DNA from: Catellatospora bangladeshensis
GTDB lineage: Bacteria; Actinomycetota; Actinomycetes; Mycobacteriales; Micromonosporaceae
Length of the DNA stretch: 60,247 bases
Direction of reading: 5' to 3'
NCBI RefSeq assembly: GCF_016862575.1
Contig: NZ_BONF01000049.1
Span: 1-60,247, forward strand
Of the stretch, positions 60,155 through 60,247 are shown piece after piece; position 1 is the stretch's first letter; each line of letters begins with the position of its first letter. Both the position numbers and the translations under genes were made by a program. Below the pieces are notes generated by a model. That model ran no database searches, was not told the DNA's origin, and was given only the letters and a program-made list of their open reading frames with translations.

Positions 60155-60247
60155 TCAGAAGATGAGGTCGAAGTTGCCCCAGCCGCTGCTGATCGCCGCT
60201 CCGGTGCCGCTCTGGAACCCGCCGGTGCCGTTGCCGCGGTAGAGGTG
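60155..60247 (-). CDS. C-terminal end of an FG-GAP/VCBS-repeat protein (partial)
   Basis: Only the last 30 codons are in the window. They read LYRGNGTGGFQSGTGAAI followed by SSGWGNFDLIF and a TGA stop. The pattern YRGNGTGGF...W-x-x-F-D is that of FG-GAP/VCBS beta-propeller repeats, common at the C-terminus of secreted actinobacterial hydrolases. The frame is open to the window edge. It is too short for the ORF list but well supported by composition and by the terminator next to its stop. Confidence 0.7.
   Translation of the reverse strand, partial: HLYRGNGTGGFQSGTGAAISSGWGNFDLIF

Noticed and set aside
1-60247. tRNA genes, CRISPR arrays, insertion sequences, phage attachment sites
   Set aside because: No cloverleaf-like sequence, regular spaced repeats, transposase or integrase motif was recognised by eye; a tRNAscan/ISfinder search was not possible.

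Overview
The window is very GC-rich DNA with GTG and TTG starts, tightly overlapping operons, a SARP/AfsR-type regulator, MbtH, and a mycofactocin locus. Together these indicate a filamentous actinomycete, possibly of the Micromonosporaceae (the family is a guess). No tRNA, rRNA, CRISPR, transposase or phage gene was recognised.

Layout. (1) 0.2-7.8 kb is general metabolism: an acyl-CoA synthetase, an aldehyde dehydrogenase, an enoyl-CoA hydratase, a secreted alpha/beta hydrolase, a HEAT-repeat protein and a GNAT acetyltransferase. (2) 7.8-13.8 kb holds a large AfsR-like regulator divergent from a methyltransferase, then a PIG-L deacetylase and an SDR; this is the probable left edge of a biosynthetic cluster. 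(3) 13.8-47.7 kb is a hybrid NRPS/PKS cluster. It has a SyrP-like hydroxylase, a methyltransferase, MbtH, five adenylation domains, four condensation domains, one KS-AT-ACP-aminotransferase-C megasynthase, a free A domain and a free carrier protein. Tailoring genes are an AGAT-type amidinotransferase, a PLP aminotransferase/cyclase and a membrane desaturase. It also has three stand-alone thioesterases, a two-subunit ABC exporter and a caspase-like protein at the right edge. (4) 48.4-53.4 kb is a complete, translationally coupled mycofactocin operon mftA-B-C-D-E-F on the minus strand. (5) 53.6-60.2 kb has a methyltransferase, an AmiC-like sensor divergent from a MarR regulator, a lipoprotein/membrane-protein pair, a TetR/FAD-monooxygenase pair with visible operators, and the C-terminus of an FG-GAP/VCBS-type protein.

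How the genes may work together (inference). The amidinotransferase would install a guanidino group, and its gene overlaps that of an A-T-C protein. The PKS would extend a chain by one malonyl unit and transaminate the beta-ketone to a beta-amine. The hydroxylase and the PLP enzyme would modify an amino acid. The A-T, A-T-C, A and T proteins would add further residues. No thioesterase domain is built into any module, so release probably uses discrete thioesterases, one of which has a cysteine in place of serine at the nucleophile. A mycofactocin-type SDR sits inside the cluster and the complete cofactor operon lies about 10 kb away, which suggests that one redox step depends on mycofactocin. 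I expect a guanidino- and beta-amino-containing peptide-polyketide, but I do not recognise the product.
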